40,578 nt of DNA from JACQFZ01 sp036396275 (GTDB lineage: Bacteria; Pseudomonadota; Gammaproteobacteria; Acidiferrobacterales; Sulfurifustaceae). The number at the start of each line of letters is the position of its first letter. Position 1 is the stretch's first letter. Both the position numbers and the translations under genes were made by a program. Under the pieces are notes generated by a model, which saw only the letters and a list, made by a program, of their open reading frames with translations, ran no database searches and was not told the DNA's origin. Location of the stretch: positions 1-40,578 of the forward strand of contig DASWLD010000005.1 in the NCBI GenBank assembly GCA_036396275.1, written 5' to 3'. Shown here piece after piece: positions 1 through 8,560 of the stretch.

Positions 1-1
1 C

Positions 2-184
2 GAATATGGCGAAATCACCGTAACCTGCGCGTGCGGCAATACGTTCAAGACCCGTTCGACCGCCGGGCGCGACCTGCACGTCGAAGTCTGTGCCAAGTGC
101 CACCCGTTCTACACCGGCAAGCAGAAGATCGTCGACACCGAGGGCCGTGTCGAGAAGTTCCGCCAGAAGTACGCGAAGAAGTAA
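2..184 (+). CDS. rpmE: 50S ribosomal protein L31, C-terminal part
   Basis: This is a component of the large ribosomal subunit. The window opens inside the gene, so the N-terminus is missing. The 60 visible residues run from EYGEITVTCACGNTF to the end at KYAKK and match the E. coli L31 core. The zinc ligands of the C+ form are present as a CxC pair (TCACG) and a CxxC pair (CAKCHPFYTGKQ), so this is the zinc-binding paralogue rather than the zinc-free form made in zinc starvation. The TAA stop at 182-184 is followed at once by the in-frame nuclease gene. Identity is near certain; only the start is unseen. Confidence 0.95.
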   Translation, partial: EYGEITVTCACGNTFKTRSTAGRDLHVEVCAKCHPFYTGKQKIVDTEGRVEKFRQKYAKK

Positions 185-940
185 TTGCACGAGAGACGTC
201 GCACACCGAGGGCGCTCCATAAGAGCGTCCTTTTCGTTTTGGCGCTGTTCGCGGCGGTCCCGGCTGCAACAGCCGACGCCGAGACGGCACGCGTGACGCA
301 GATCCACGATGGGGACAGCCTACGACTTTCCGACCGGCGCGACGTTCGCCTAATCGGCGTCAACGCTCCCGAAATGGGTCGCGATGGCGCGCCCGATCAG
401 CCGCTCGCCGTCGCCGCGCGCGATCGAGTCGACGCGCTGGTGCGCGGGCGCTCGGTCCAGCTCCGCTATGACATCGAACGCGTCGATCGCCATGGCCGCA
501 CGCTCGCCTACGTCTACCTTTCGGATGGCAGGGACTTGCAGGAAATTCTCCTGCGCGACGGCTTGGCCTGGTTCGTCGCCATCGCGCCGAACGTGGCGCA
601 TCGCGACCGATATCGCTCGGCCGAGGCGCAGGCACGCGCCGCGCGCCGTGGACTTTGGTCGCTGCCGGACAGCGAACCGGTCCCGGCCGAGCGCCTGACG
701 CGCAGCGATACCGGGTTCCGGCGTATCGTCGGCACCGTGGCGCGAGTTGAGAATCGCCGCGACGGGGACGTGTTGCGTCTCACGCCGAAAGTCGAACTGA
801 CGGTGCCACGCGGGATTCCAGGCTTTGCATCGTCTTCGTTGGCGGGCCGGCGCGTCGTGGCGCGTGGCTGGTTAACGGCGTATAAAAACGGTCTACGCAT
901 GCGCATCACCGATCCGACCATGCTGGAAACGCCGCCATGA
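185..940 (+). CDS. Secreted SNase-like (thermonuclease family) nuclease
   Basis: This is a staphylococcal-nuclease-fold protein of 251 residues. Basic residues and a hydrophobic stretch (about 15-31, ending AATADA) look like a signal peptide, so it probably acts outside the cytoplasm on nucleic acid. The SNase core is visible in order: HDGDSLRL (metal-binding Asp), RLIGVNAPEMG (Arg and Glu equivalent to R35 and E43) and DRHGRTLAYVYL (equivalent to R87). Asn and Ala replace the usual Asp-Thr of the D40/T41 pair. About 90 further residues follow the core. The start is uncertain: the frame is bounded by the rpmE stop at 182-184, and TTG at 185 is the only start that keeps the signal peptide, with no clear Shine-Dalgarno. 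The stop overlaps the next ATG as ATGA. Confidence 0.85.
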   Translation: MHERRRTPRALHKSVLFVLALFAAVPAATADAETARVTQIHDGDSLRLSDRRDVRLIGVNAPEMGRDGAPDQPLAVAARDRVDALVRGRSVQLRYDIERVDRHGRTLAYVYLSDGRDLQEILLRDGLAWFVAIAPNVAHRDRYRSAEAQARAARRGLWSLPDSEPVPAERLTRSDTGFRRIVGTVARVENRRDGDVLRLTPKVELTVPRGIPGFASSSLAGRRVVARGWLTAYKNGLRMRITDPTMLETPP

Positions 941-2409
941 TTGGCGCGATCGCGCCGGCAGTGCGCACGGCGATCGCGATCCTTCCGATCGCCGGTGCGA
1001 CACTCGGTCTTGGATCTTGCGCCGTGAATCCGGTGAGCGGCAGCGCGGATTTCGTGCTGATGAGCGAGGATCAGGAGATCCAGCTCGGTCGCGCAAACGA
1101 TCCGAAGATCCGCGCGCAGTTTGGCGTTTACGACGATCCGAAACTGCAAGCCTACGTGCAGCAGGTGGGCGAACGCGTGGCCGCGCGCAGCCACCGGCCG
1201 AACCTTATCTACCGTTTCACGGTGCTCGATGCGCCGGACGTCAACGCGTTCGCGTTGCCCGGCGGCTATATCTACATCACCCGCGGCATCATGGCCTACT
1301 TGAATTCGGAGGCGGAACTCGCGGCCGTACTCGGGCATGAGGTCGGCCACGTGACCGCGCGCCACTCGGTGCGCCAGTACAGCACGGCGACCGCGGGCCA
1401 GGTGCTAACGTCCATTCTGTTGCGATCCCAGGCTGGGCAGGACTTGTTTAACGTCATCGGCCAGGCGTTCCTGAGCGGCTACGGGCGCGACCAAGAACTC
1501 GAGGCCGATCGCCTCGGGGCGCAGTACCTCGCCCGCACCGGCTACAACCCGGACGCCATGGTCGAGGTGGTCGGCGTGCTCAAGAACCAAGAGGAGTTCG
1601 AGAAGCAGCGCGCAAAAGCCGAAGGGCGCGAACCGCGGAACTATCACGGCGTGTTTGCGAGCCACCCGAGCGCGGATCAACGCCTGCAAGAAGTCGTGGC
1701 GCAGGCGCGCAACGAAAAAGCCGCGGCGACGGCGCGGGTCGAACGCGATACCTACCTTCAGCAGATCGACGGTCTCGTTTTCGGCGACAGCGCCAAGGCC
1801 GGTATCCGCAAGGGCTCGGCGTTTTATCATCGCGACTTGAACTTCACCGTGCGGTTTCCCGACGGGTGGCGCTTGGAAAACTCGCCGGATGCCGTCACCG
1901 CCCAGAGCCCGAATCGCGACGCCGTGATCCTGCTGCGGACCGACGATCTGAACAAGCGCCAGAGCCCCGAGGATTACCTGAAGACGCGACTCAAGATCGA
2001 CGCCCTGAGAAACGGCGCACCGATCGCCGGCGTCGCCGACCCGTCTTACTCCGGAGTCGCCACGTTAGCGACGCCCTTCGGCCGACGCGATACGCGCGCG
2101 AGCGTCGTGTTCCGCGACACCCGGGCATTTTTGCTGTTGGCGGCGGCCAAGACCGACGCCTTGGCCAAGCAGCTCGACGAGCGGTTCCTTGCCACCGCCC
2201 GCGGTCTGCACGCGCTCACGGCGGAGGAGAAACGCATCGCCGAGGGGCTGCGCCTACGGATTGTCCAGGCGCAGGGCCAACAGTCCTTTGCCCGGCTCGC
2301 CAAAACCGTGCCGGTAACAAACTACGCCGAGTCGGTGTTACGATTAATCAATGATAAATACCCGGCCGGGGAGCCCACCCCCGGTCAGTCGATCAAGGTT
2401 ATCCAATAG
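937..2409 (+). CDS. M48-family zinc metalloprotease, predicted lipoprotein (BepA/YfgC-like)
   Basis: This is a 490-residue peptidase of the M48 family. The N-terminus is hydrophobic and ends in a lipobox (LGSC, Cys28), so it should be a lipoprotein facing the periplasm. The zinc site is HEVGH at 134-138, and the third ligand lies in ELEAD (Glu187 with Asp191). The catalytic domain spans about 40-270. A long C-terminal region follows and ends in a short stretch with GEPTPGQSIKVIQ that resembles a LysM-like tail. Relatives such as BepA act in quality control of outer-membrane proteins; the same role here is inference. The ATG overlaps the nuclease stop by four bases, suggesting translational coupling. 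Confidence 0.88.
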   Translation: MIGAIAPAVRTAIAILPIAGATLGLGSCAVNPVSGSADFVLMSEDQEIQLGRANDPKIRAQFGVYDDPKLQAYVQQVGERVAARSHRPNLIYRFTVLDAPDVNAFALPGGYIYITRGIMAYLNSEAELAAVLGHEVGHVTARHSVRQYSTATAGQVLTSILLRSQAGQDLFNVIGQAFLSGYGRDQELEADRLGAQYLARTGYNPDAMVEVVGVLKNQEEFEKQRAKAEGREPRNYHGVFASHPSADQRLQEVVAQARNEKAAATARVERDTYLQQIDGLVFGDSAKAGIRKGSAFYHRDLNFTVRFPDGWRLENSPDAVTAQSPNRDAVILLRTDDLNKRQSPEDYLKTRLKIDALRNGAPIAGVADPSYSGVATLATPFGRRDTRASVVFRDTRAFLLLAAAKTDALAKQLDERFLATARGLHALTAEEKRIAEGLRLRIVQAQGQQSFARLAKTVPVTNYAESVLRLINDKYPAGEPTPGQSIKVIQ

Positions 2410-2421
2410 CTGAGCCCCTTT

Positions 2422-3681
2422 ATGAGCAAAGACTTCGAGCAGCTAGCGCTCGAGTACCACGCGTTGCCGAAACCCGGGAAGCTCCGGGTCGAGCCGTCCA
2501 AACCCTGCGCCACGCAGGACGACTTGTCGCTCGCCTACAGCCCCGGCGTCGCCGGACCGGTACGCGCGATCGCGCGCGATCCGGAGAACGTGTATCGCTA
2601 CACCAACAAGGGAAATCTCATCGCGGTCGTCAGTAACGGCACCGCCGTGCTCGGCCTCGGCAAGGTCGGCGCGCTCGCGGCGAAACCGGTGATGGAGGGC
2701 AAGGCGATTCTTTTCAAGAACTTCGCCGGCATCGACGTGTTCGATATCGAGATCAAAGCGCCGAGCACCGAGGCATTCATCGAAACCGTCGCGAATATCG
2801 CGCCGACCTTCGGCGGAATCAATTTAGAGGACATCGCCGCGCCCGAGTGCTTCACGATCGAACAGGCACTAAAGGAGCGCCTGGACATTCCGGTTTTCCA
2901 CGACGACCAGCACGGCACCGCGGTCGTCACCGCGGCCGGCCTGCTGAACGCGGTCGAATTGCAGGGCAAACGGCTCGAAGGTGTTTCAATCGTATGTCTC
3001 GGCGCCGGATCGGCGGGCATCGCCTCGATCAACTTGCTGGTACAGCTCGGCGCGAAACCCGAAAACGTCCTGCTGGTCGATACCAAGGGCGTGGTCGAAA
3101 ATACACGCACCGATTTGTCGACATTCAAACGCGCATATGCGCGGACCACGGATCGGCGCACATTGGCCGATGCGGTGCGTGGGGCTGATGTGTTTCTCGG
3201 CGTCGCCGCCGCCAACCTGCTGACGGCGGACATGTTGCGCAGCATGGCGGACAAACCCATCGTATTCGCCCTGGCAAACCCGGATCCGGAAATCGAACCG
3301 GCGCTCGCGCACGCGACGCGCCAAGATTTAATTATGGCCACCGGCCGCACCGACTACCCGAACCAGATCAACAACGTCCTCGGCTTTCCCTACATTTTCC
3401 GCGGCGCACTCGACGTGCGCGCGCGCAGCATCAACGACACCATGTGCATCGCGGCCGCGCGGGCGCTGGCGCAGCTCGCGCGCATGCCGGTACCGAAAGA
3501 AGTCTTGCACATTTATCACTTGGAACGGCTCGCATTCGGCTCGGAGTACATCGTCCCCATACCGTTCGACCCGCGGCTGCTGCGAACCGTTTCCGCCGCC
3601 GTCGCGCAGGCCGCGATCGCGAGCGGCGTCGCGCGCGCCGACTATCCGGCGCACTACCCGAAGCCGGGTGAGTTGAACTAA
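2422..3681 (+). CDS. NADP-type malic enzyme, short form without phosphotransacetylase domain
   Basis: This enzyme decarboxylates malate oxidatively to pyruvate, yielding reduced nicotinamide cofactor and linking the TCA cycle with pyruvate. All 419 residues belong to the malic enzyme core. The catalytic Tyr39 lies in SLAYSPGVAGP and Lys94 in MEGKAILFKNFAG. Metal ligands lie in INLEDIAAPE (Glu136, Asp137) and FHDDQHGTAVV (Asp161). The nucleotide-binding loop is CLGAGSAGIAS. E. coli MaeB is about 760 residues with a C-terminal Pta-like regulatory domain; this protein ends after the malic domain. ATG 2422 begins MSKDFEQLALEYH, the usual family start. Cofactor choice (NADP or NAD) cannot be settled by eye. 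Confidence 0.93.
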   Translation: MSKDFEQLALEYHALPKPGKLRVEPSKPCATQDDLSLAYSPGVAGPVRAIARDPENVYRYTNKGNLIAVVSNGTAVLGLGKVGALAAKPVMEGKAILFKNFAGIDVFDIEIKAPSTEAFIETVANIAPTFGGINLEDIAAPECFTIEQALKERLDIPVFHDDQHGTAVVTAAGLLNAVELQGKRLEGVSIVCLGAGSAGIASINLLVQLGAKPENVLLVDTKGVVENTRTDLSTFKRAYARTTDRRTLADAVRGADVFLGVAAANLLTADMLRSMADKPIVFALANPDPEIEPALAHATRQDLIMATGRTDYPNQINNVLGFPYIFRGALDVRARSINDTMCIAAARALAQLARMPVPKEVLHIYHLERLAFGSEYIVPIPFDPRLLRTVSAAVAQAAIASGVARADYPAHYPKPGELN

Positions 3682-3703
3682 TCGGGAATAGACATAACTG
3701 CTC

Positions 3704-3862
3704 TCACCGCAAAGGCGGTCGCTCCTGCGTGCCACCCAGGGTGCAATAAAACTCATTGCACCCGTTCGCCGGCGACATTCGTGCATCCTGCGCAGCGCAA
3801 AGGGCGCGAGGCAAAAAGCGGAAAGAATTTTTTCTTTAGGAAACTTTGCGTCTTTGCGGTGA
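3704..3862. repeat. Intergenic element bounded by an 11-bp inverted repeat
   Basis: The non-coding spacer between the convergent malic enzyme and MFS genes is bounded by TCACCGCAAAG at 3704-3714 and its exact reverse complement CTTTGCGGTGA at 3852-3862. Further CGCAAAG-like words lie inside (GCGCAAAGGG near 3796, CTTTGCGTCTTTGCGG at the right edge). The arrangement resembles short non-autonomous intergenic repeats, but no second copy is present here to compare. Confidence 0.5.
3739..3763. terminator. Perfect 9-bp hairpin between convergent genes
   Basis: GGGTGCAAT (3739-3747) and ATTGCACCC (3755-3763) pair perfectly around a 7-nt loop. The hairpin sits 58 bp after the malic enzyme stop and about 105 bp beyond the MFS stop, so it could end transcripts from both sides. 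No T-tract follows on either strand, so it is not a canonical intrinsic terminator. Confidence 0.4.
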
Positions 3863-3867
3863 AAGCC

Positions 3868-5106
3868 TCATGACGCCGGCCGCGACGGCGGGCTCACACC
3901 GCGACCGACATTCAATGCCGTGAGCACCCCGAGTCCTTGCGCCACCGCGGCGGCGACCAACACCAGTTTGAACCGCCCGGCGTCCATGAGTGGTCCGAAT
4001 ATCAGCAGCGGCGAAAGTGCGAAGCCGACATCGAGTCCGGAGTATACAAAGCCGTAGACCCGCCCGAAGGCGCGGTTTCCGAAACGCGCGATCGCGGCCC
4101 GGCGCACCATCATGTCGCGCGACGGACCGGCCAACCCGACACAAAACCCCATGGCCGTCATCAACGCCGTCACGGTCCACACCGGAACGCCGCCGGTCGC
4201 GAGCGCCAACGCGAACGCCGCCGCCAGAACGAGCACGACGGCGATTAAGCGGTCGTGCGACGCGTAGCGCACGACCAGGAACCCGCCGGTCGCCACACCG
4301 GCCGCACCGCCCAGGAGGAAGGCCGTGAGCGCGGTAGCGCCGGCCGCCGCCGACATGCCGTACACGTGATTCAGTACCGACGGCCCGAAGTTTTGCTGCG
4401 CCGCTGTCGCCATGGTGACGAACATGAAGAAGAGGAAGCACATCCATACGGCGCCGGAATTGAGAAAGGCGAATGCCGACACCGGCGGCTCCGTCGTTTC
4501 TTTCGCGCCCGCGCGATGCGCCGGTTCGACGATCGTGTCGCGACGCAGCCAAAGCGCGGCAAGCGCGACGAGCGCGAGCACGGCGGCGCCGGTCGCCGCG
4601 ACGCGCCAGTGCGACGCGATCGCGATCCCGGCCATGAACACCGGGGCCGCCGCCCACCCGAGATTGCCGGAAAGTCCGTGCACCGAAAACGCATGGCCCA
4701 GGCGTGGCGACGACACGTTGCGATTGAGCAGGGTGAAGTCAGCCGGATGGAAGACGCAGTTCCCAAGCCCCGCGACGGCGGCGGCAAGCAGCAGCACGAC
4801 GTAGTTCGGCGCCACGGCCAATGTCAGGGCGGCAAGGGCGAATAGGGTCATCCCGGCGAGCAGCACGCGGCGCGCGCCGAGATGATCGACGACGAAACCC
4901 GCCGCCGCTTGGCCGATACCCGACACCGCGAAGAACACGGCCGTCAGCGCGCCGACCTGCGTGTAGCTCAACCCGAATTCCGCGATCAGCCACGGAAACA
5001 ACGGCGGAATCATCAAGTGGAAAAAGTGCGAGACGCCGTGGCCGAACCCGACCAGGGCAATGGCTTCGATCTCGCGCCGTCCGGTATCGACCGCGGCGAC
5101 GCTCAT
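3868..5106 (-). CDS. MFS transporter, resembling the fosmidomycin-resistance group
   Basis: This is an integral inner-membrane protein of 412 residues with about twelve hydrophobic segments, typical of a major facilitator. The N-terminus contains GFGHGVSHFFHLMIPPLFPWL and then a loop DHLGARRVLLAG, which matches the MFS loop between TM2 and TM3. These features resemble proteins annotated as fosmidomycin-resistance-like exporters, but the substrate cannot be told from sequence. ATG at 5106 begins MSVAAVDTGRREIEAIAL. It is divergent from prmB with only 36 bp between the starts, so the two promoters must overlap or lie inside the neighbouring gene. Confidence 0.8.
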   Translation of the reverse strand: MSVAAVDTGRREIEAIALVGFGHGVSHFFHLMIPPLFPWLIAEFGLSYTQVGALTAVFFAVSGIGQAAAGFVVDHLGARRVLLAGMTLFALAALTLAVAPNYVVLLLAAAVAGLGNCVFHPADFTLLNRNVSSPRLGHAFSVHGLSGNLGWAAAPVFMAGIAIASHWRVAATGAAVLALVALAALWLRRDTIVEPAHRAGAKETTEPPVSAFAFLNSGAVWMCFLFFMFVTMATAAQQNFGPSVLNHVYGMSAAAGATALTAFLLGGAAGVATGGFLVVRYASHDRLIAVVLVLAAAFALALATGGVPVWTVTALMTAMGFCVGLAGPSRDMMVRRAAIARFGNRAFGRVYGFVYSGLDVGFALSPLLIFGPLMDAGRFKLVLVAAAVAQGLGVLTALNVGRGVSPPSRPAS

Positions 5107-5142
5107 GGGTAGATTTCCTTAGGTTCCGTTGAGGCTGACATC

Positions 5143-6072
5143 ATGGTACGCGAGAAGTCCGCTAACGGCATAGCCGCGCTAAAAAACGTGCGCGACGCTA
5201 TCGTGTGGGCGGAAAAAAGACTCGCCGCCGCCGGCGTTCACTTCGGCCACGGCACCGACAACGCGCTCGATGAAGCCGCGTGGTTGGTAGCCGCGGTCAT
5301 CGCGGTACCACCCGCGGAGCTCGCTAAACACCACCGCCGCGCGATCTCCCCCGACGCGCGTGCGCGCCTGAGAGCGCTGATCGAAAAGCGAATCGCAACG
5401 CGCACGCCGGCTGCGTACCTGCTGCACGAAGCGTGGTTCGCCGGCTTGCCGTTCTACGTGGACGAACGCGTCATCGTGCCGCGTTCGCTCACCGGCGAGT
5501 TCATTCGACGACGCTTCGCGCCGTGGGTGGATGCCGCTCGTGTACGCAAGATTCTCGATCTCGGCACCGGCAGCGGCTGCATCGCAATCGCCTGCGCGCG
5601 CGCCTTCCCCTCGGCGCAGGTCGACGCCGTCGATATTTCCGACGATGCCCTCGCGGTCGCACGGATTAATGTCGAGAAATACAACTTGGTCGAACGCGTG
5701 CACGTGCGTCAATCCGACCTGTTTTCGAATCTTCGCGACAAACGCTACGACGTCATCGTCACCAACCCGCCCTACGTCGGTCGCCCGGAGATGAAGACGC
5801 TACCGCCCGAATACCGCCACGAACCGCGGCTCGCGCTCGAATCCGGAGCGAGCGGTTTGGACGCGATAGCGCGCATCCTACGCGGCGCCGCCGACTTCCT
5901 CGAACCGCACGGAGTGCTGATCGCGGAAGTCGGCAACTCGAAACAGGCACTGGCGCGACGATTTTCAAACGTTCCGTTTACGTGGTTGTCCACGCAGTCC
6001 GGCGACGACAGTGTGTTCCTGCTGACGGCGGACCAATTGAAAGCGCATCGTCCGCGCCGGCGACGACGCTGA
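5143..6072 (+). CDS. prmB: 50S ribosomal protein L3 glutamine methyltransferase
   Basis: PrmB methylates a glutamine side chain of ribosomal protein L3 using S-adenosylmethionine. The 309 residues align along their whole length with E. coli PrmB. The N-terminal domain has FGHGTDNALDEA and FYVDERVIVPRS. The SAM-binding motif LDLGTGSGCIAIA is at about 138-150. The catalytic NPPYV is at 208-212, and EYRHEPRLALESG follows, which distinguishes PrmB from PrmC and HemK. The C-terminal PFTWLSTQSGDDSVFLLT is also typical. ATG 5143 is chosen because it precedes the conserved N-terminal helix by the usual distance. It stands alone, divergent from the MFS gene. Confidence 0.95.
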   Translation: MVREKSANGIAALKNVRDAIVWAEKRLAAAGVHFGHGTDNALDEAAWLVAAVIAVPPAELAKHHRRAISPDARARLRALIEKRIATRTPAAYLLHEAWFAGLPFYVDERVIVPRSLTGEFIRRRFAPWVDAARVRKILDLGTGSGCIAIACARAFPSAQVDAVDISDDALAVARINVEKYNLVERVHVRQSDLFSNLRDKRYDVIVTNPPYVGRPEMKTLPPEYRHEPRLALESGASGLDAIARILRGAADFLEPHGVLIAEVGNSKQALARRFSNVPFTWLSTQSGDDSVFLLTADQLKAHRPRRRRR

Positions 6073-6242
6073 AACGATCCGCTTTCGCACTCGCCGCCCG
6101 CGAGGCGTTGGAACGGAGGTGGACGATTCACCGCAACGCGGGCCGGGCCGGTTCGGCGGCACGGGGGCGGGGTTCGCCGCATGCCCAGAGCAAGCGCTAA
6201 ACTGCCGGTCCACGCCATCGTGGGACCAAGCGCAGACGACCC

Positions 6243-7571
6243 GTGAATACCCTCGAGACCATTTCGATCGCCCGCATGCAATTCGGGCTGAACATCGGGT
6301 TCCATATCCTGTTCCCGAGCATCACCATCGCGCTCGCGTGGCTGCTCGTTTGGTTTCGGGTGCAATACGCGCGCACCGGCGACGGCGATTGGTTCGCGGC
6401 GTACAAACTCTGGACAAAAATATTCGCGCTGTCGTTCGCGATGGGTGTGGTGTCCGGGATCGTGATGTCGTTTCAGTTCGGCACCAACTGGCCCGGGTAT
6501 ATGAACACCGTCGGCAACATCGCCGGGCCGCTGCTCGCCTACGAAGTGCTGACCGCGTTTTTTCTGGAGGCGACGTTTCTCGGGGTCATGCTGTTCGGCG
6601 CGAATCGCGTGCCGCCGTGGCTGCACGTGACGGCGACCGTGCTGGTCGCCGTCGGCACGACGTTATCCGCGTTCTGGATCCTCGCGCTCAGCTCGTGGAT
6701 GCATACGCCGGCGGGTCACGTCATGGACGGCGGCCAGCTCATCGCCGGCAGCTGGTGGGCGGTGATTTTCAATCCGTCGTTTCCGTACCGGCTCACGCAC
6801 ATGCTGCTTGCTTCCGGACTCACCGCATCGTTCCTGGTCGCGGGGCTGTCGGCGTGGCGGCTGCTGAAAGCGCCGCAGGACACGGCGGCGATGAAAACAC
6901 TGCGCACCGGCGCGATCGTCGCGGCCATCATTGCCCCGGTGCAGATTTTCGTCGGCGATCTGCACGGGCTGAACACGCTCGAACACCAGCCGGCGAAGAT
7001 CGCCGCGATCGAGGCGATCTGGAAAACCGAATCCGCCGTGCCGCTGGTGCTGTTTGCCATTCCGAACGAGCAAACCAAGACCAACGATTACGCCGTCACC
7101 CTTCCGAAAGGCGCAAGTTTGATTCTCAAACATGACGCCGGCGCGGAACTCAAGGGCTTGGACGCGTTCGCCCCGGACACGCCGCCGGTGGCGCCGGTGT
7201 TTTTCGCGTTTCGGATCATGGTCGGGATCGGGGTCGCGATGCTGCTGATCGCGTGGTTCAGCGCCTGGAAACTACGCAAGAACACGCCGCCGCGGTGGCT
7301 GCTCTGGACGCTCGCGGGCTTCACGTTTTCCGGTTGGGCGGCGACGCTCGCCGGTTGGCTGGTTACCGAGATCGGGCGGCAACCGTGGCTCGTGACCGGG
7401 CTGCTGCGCACCGCCGATGCGGTCGGCGACATCTCCGGCGCCGAGCTTGGCGCGAGTTTTACCGGCTACCTCATCGCCTACGGCGTCATGCTGCTCGCCT
7501 ATGTCGTCGTCCTCGCCCATCTCGCGGGCGACGGCGCTGGCAAATCCGCCGCAACGGGAGCACCGGCATGA
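6243..7571 (+). CDS. cydA: Cytochrome bd-type (cyanide-insensitive, CIO) quinol oxidase subunit I
   Basis: This is the haem-bearing subunit of a bd-type terminal oxidase, which oxidises quinol and reduces oxygen in the cytoplasmic membrane. The 442 residues carry about nine membrane helices. Haem ligands are visible as His21 (GFHILFP), His186 (THMLLAS) and Met326 (FRIMVG), with Glu101 and Glu109 in the AYEVLTAFFLEAT helix. The quinol-site Lys252 and Glu257 are in HQPAKIAAIEAIW. The Q-loop is short, as in CioA of Pseudomonas, rather than the long E. coli CydA loop. GRQPW is present. GTG at 6243 is the start, giving MNTLETISIARMQFG. The spacer 6073-6242 before it shows no convincing promoter. 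The stop overlaps cydB. Confidence 0.95.
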   Translation: MNTLETISIARMQFGLNIGFHILFPSITIALAWLLVWFRVQYARTGDGDWFAAYKLWTKIFALSFAMGVVSGIVMSFQFGTNWPGYMNTVGNIAGPLLAYEVLTAFFLEATFLGVMLFGANRVPPWLHVTATVLVAVGTTLSAFWILALSSWMHTPAGHVMDGGQLIAGSWWAVIFNPSFPYRLTHMLLASGLTASFLVAGLSAWRLLKAPQDTAAMKTLRTGAIVAAIIAPVQIFVGDLHGLNTLEHQPAKIAAIEAIWKTESAVPLVLFAIPNEQTKTNDYAVTLPKGASLILKHDAGAELKGLDAFAPDTPPVAPVFFAFRIMVGIGVAMLLIAWFSAWKLRKNTPPRWLLWTLAGFTFSGWAATLAGWLVTEIGRQPWLVTGLLRTADAVGDISGAELGASFTGYLIAYGVMLLAYVVVLAHLAGDGAGKSAATGAPA

Positions 7572-8560
7572 GCCTCGATCTGCCGCTTATTTTTGCCGCC
7601 CTCATGGGCCTGGCGATTCTCGCCTACGTCGTGCTCGACGGCTTCGATCTCGGCGTCGGCATGCTCCTGCCGGCGGCCGACGAGCAACAACAGAATCTGA
7701 TGGTGTCCTCCATCGGGCCGTTCTGGGACGCAAACGAAACCTGGCTCGTTCTCGGCGTTGGAATTTTGCTCGTGGCGTTCCCGCGGGCGCACGGCGTAAT
7801 CCTCGGCGCGCTGTATTTGCCGGTGACCGCGATGCTGATCGGGCTCATGTTTCGCGGCGTCGCATTCGAGTTTCGCATCAAGGCGTTCGGCTGGCATCGT
7901 GAGCTATGGAACTGGCTCTTCTGGTTCGGCTCGTTTCTGGCGGCGTTCGCGCAGGGGCTGATGCTCGGGCGCTACATCACCGGTTTTGAATCCGGCTTCG
8001 GGTATTTCTTTTTCGCCACCGTGGTCGGCGCGGCACTGTGCGGCGCGTACGTGCTTTTGGGTGCCACCTGGCTGGTGTTGAAAACCGAAGGCGCGCTGCA
8101 AAAGAAGGCGATGACTTGGGGCAGGTGGGGATTGCTCTGGGTCGCGATCGGCGTCGCGGCGGTGAGCCTGGCGACCCCACTCGTGAGCGAAACCGTGCGT
8201 GCGCGTTGGTTCAATTTTCCGGGTACCCTGCCGCTGATGCTTTTGCCGATTCTGAGCATCGCCGGTGGTATCGGCGTGTGGGTCGCGCTCGGGCGCTTGA
8301 AGCGCGGCGCGATTCGCGCCGAGTGGCTGCCCTTCGCCGGCGGCATCGCGATTTTCGTGCTCGCTTTTGCCGGCCTCGCCTATAGCCTGTTTCCGTACCT
8401 CGTCATCGACCGACTGACCATTTGGGAGGCGGCGGCGCATCCGTCGGCGCTTCGATTCGTTTTGGTCGGGGCGCTGATCGTCGTGCCACTGATCGTCGCC
8501 TACACGGTATTCGTGCACCGCATCTTTTGGGGCAAGGCACAGGCGCATTTGTACGACTAG
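7568..8560 (+). CDS. cydB: Cytochrome bd-type quinol oxidase subunit II
   Basis: This is the second membrane subunit of the bd/CIO oxidase. The 330 residues are mostly hydrophobic helices. The N-terminal segment ILAYVVLDGFDLGVGMLLP and the following SIGPFWDANETWLVLGVG are the family signatures. The ATG at 7568 overlaps the cydA stop as ATGA, which fixes the start; the open frame runs about 315 bp further upstream, but that part lies in cydA. The pair has no visible cydX-like small gene: the cydB stop (8558-8560) overlaps the convergent pgl stop within CTAG. Confidence 0.95.
   Translation: MSLDLPLIFAALMGLAILAYVVLDGFDLGVGMLLPAADEQQQNLMVSSIGPFWDANETWLVLGVGILLVAFPRAHGVILGALYLPVTAMLIGLMFRGVAFEFRIKAFGWHRELWNWLFWFGSFLAAFAQGLMLGRYITGFESGFGYFFFATVVGAALCGAYVLLGATWLVLKTEGALQKKAMTWGRWGLLWVAIGVAAVSLATPLVSETVRARWFNFPGTLPLMLLPILSIAGGIGVWVALGRLKRGAIRAEWLPFAGGIAIFVLAFAGLAYSLFPYLVIDRLTIWEAAAHPSALRFVLVGALIVVPLIVAYTVFVHRIFWGKAQAHLYD

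Noticed and set aside
6073..6242. Spacer before cydA examined for a promoter or small gene
   Set aside because: No convincing -35/-10 pair, operator or protein-like frame could be made out by eye.
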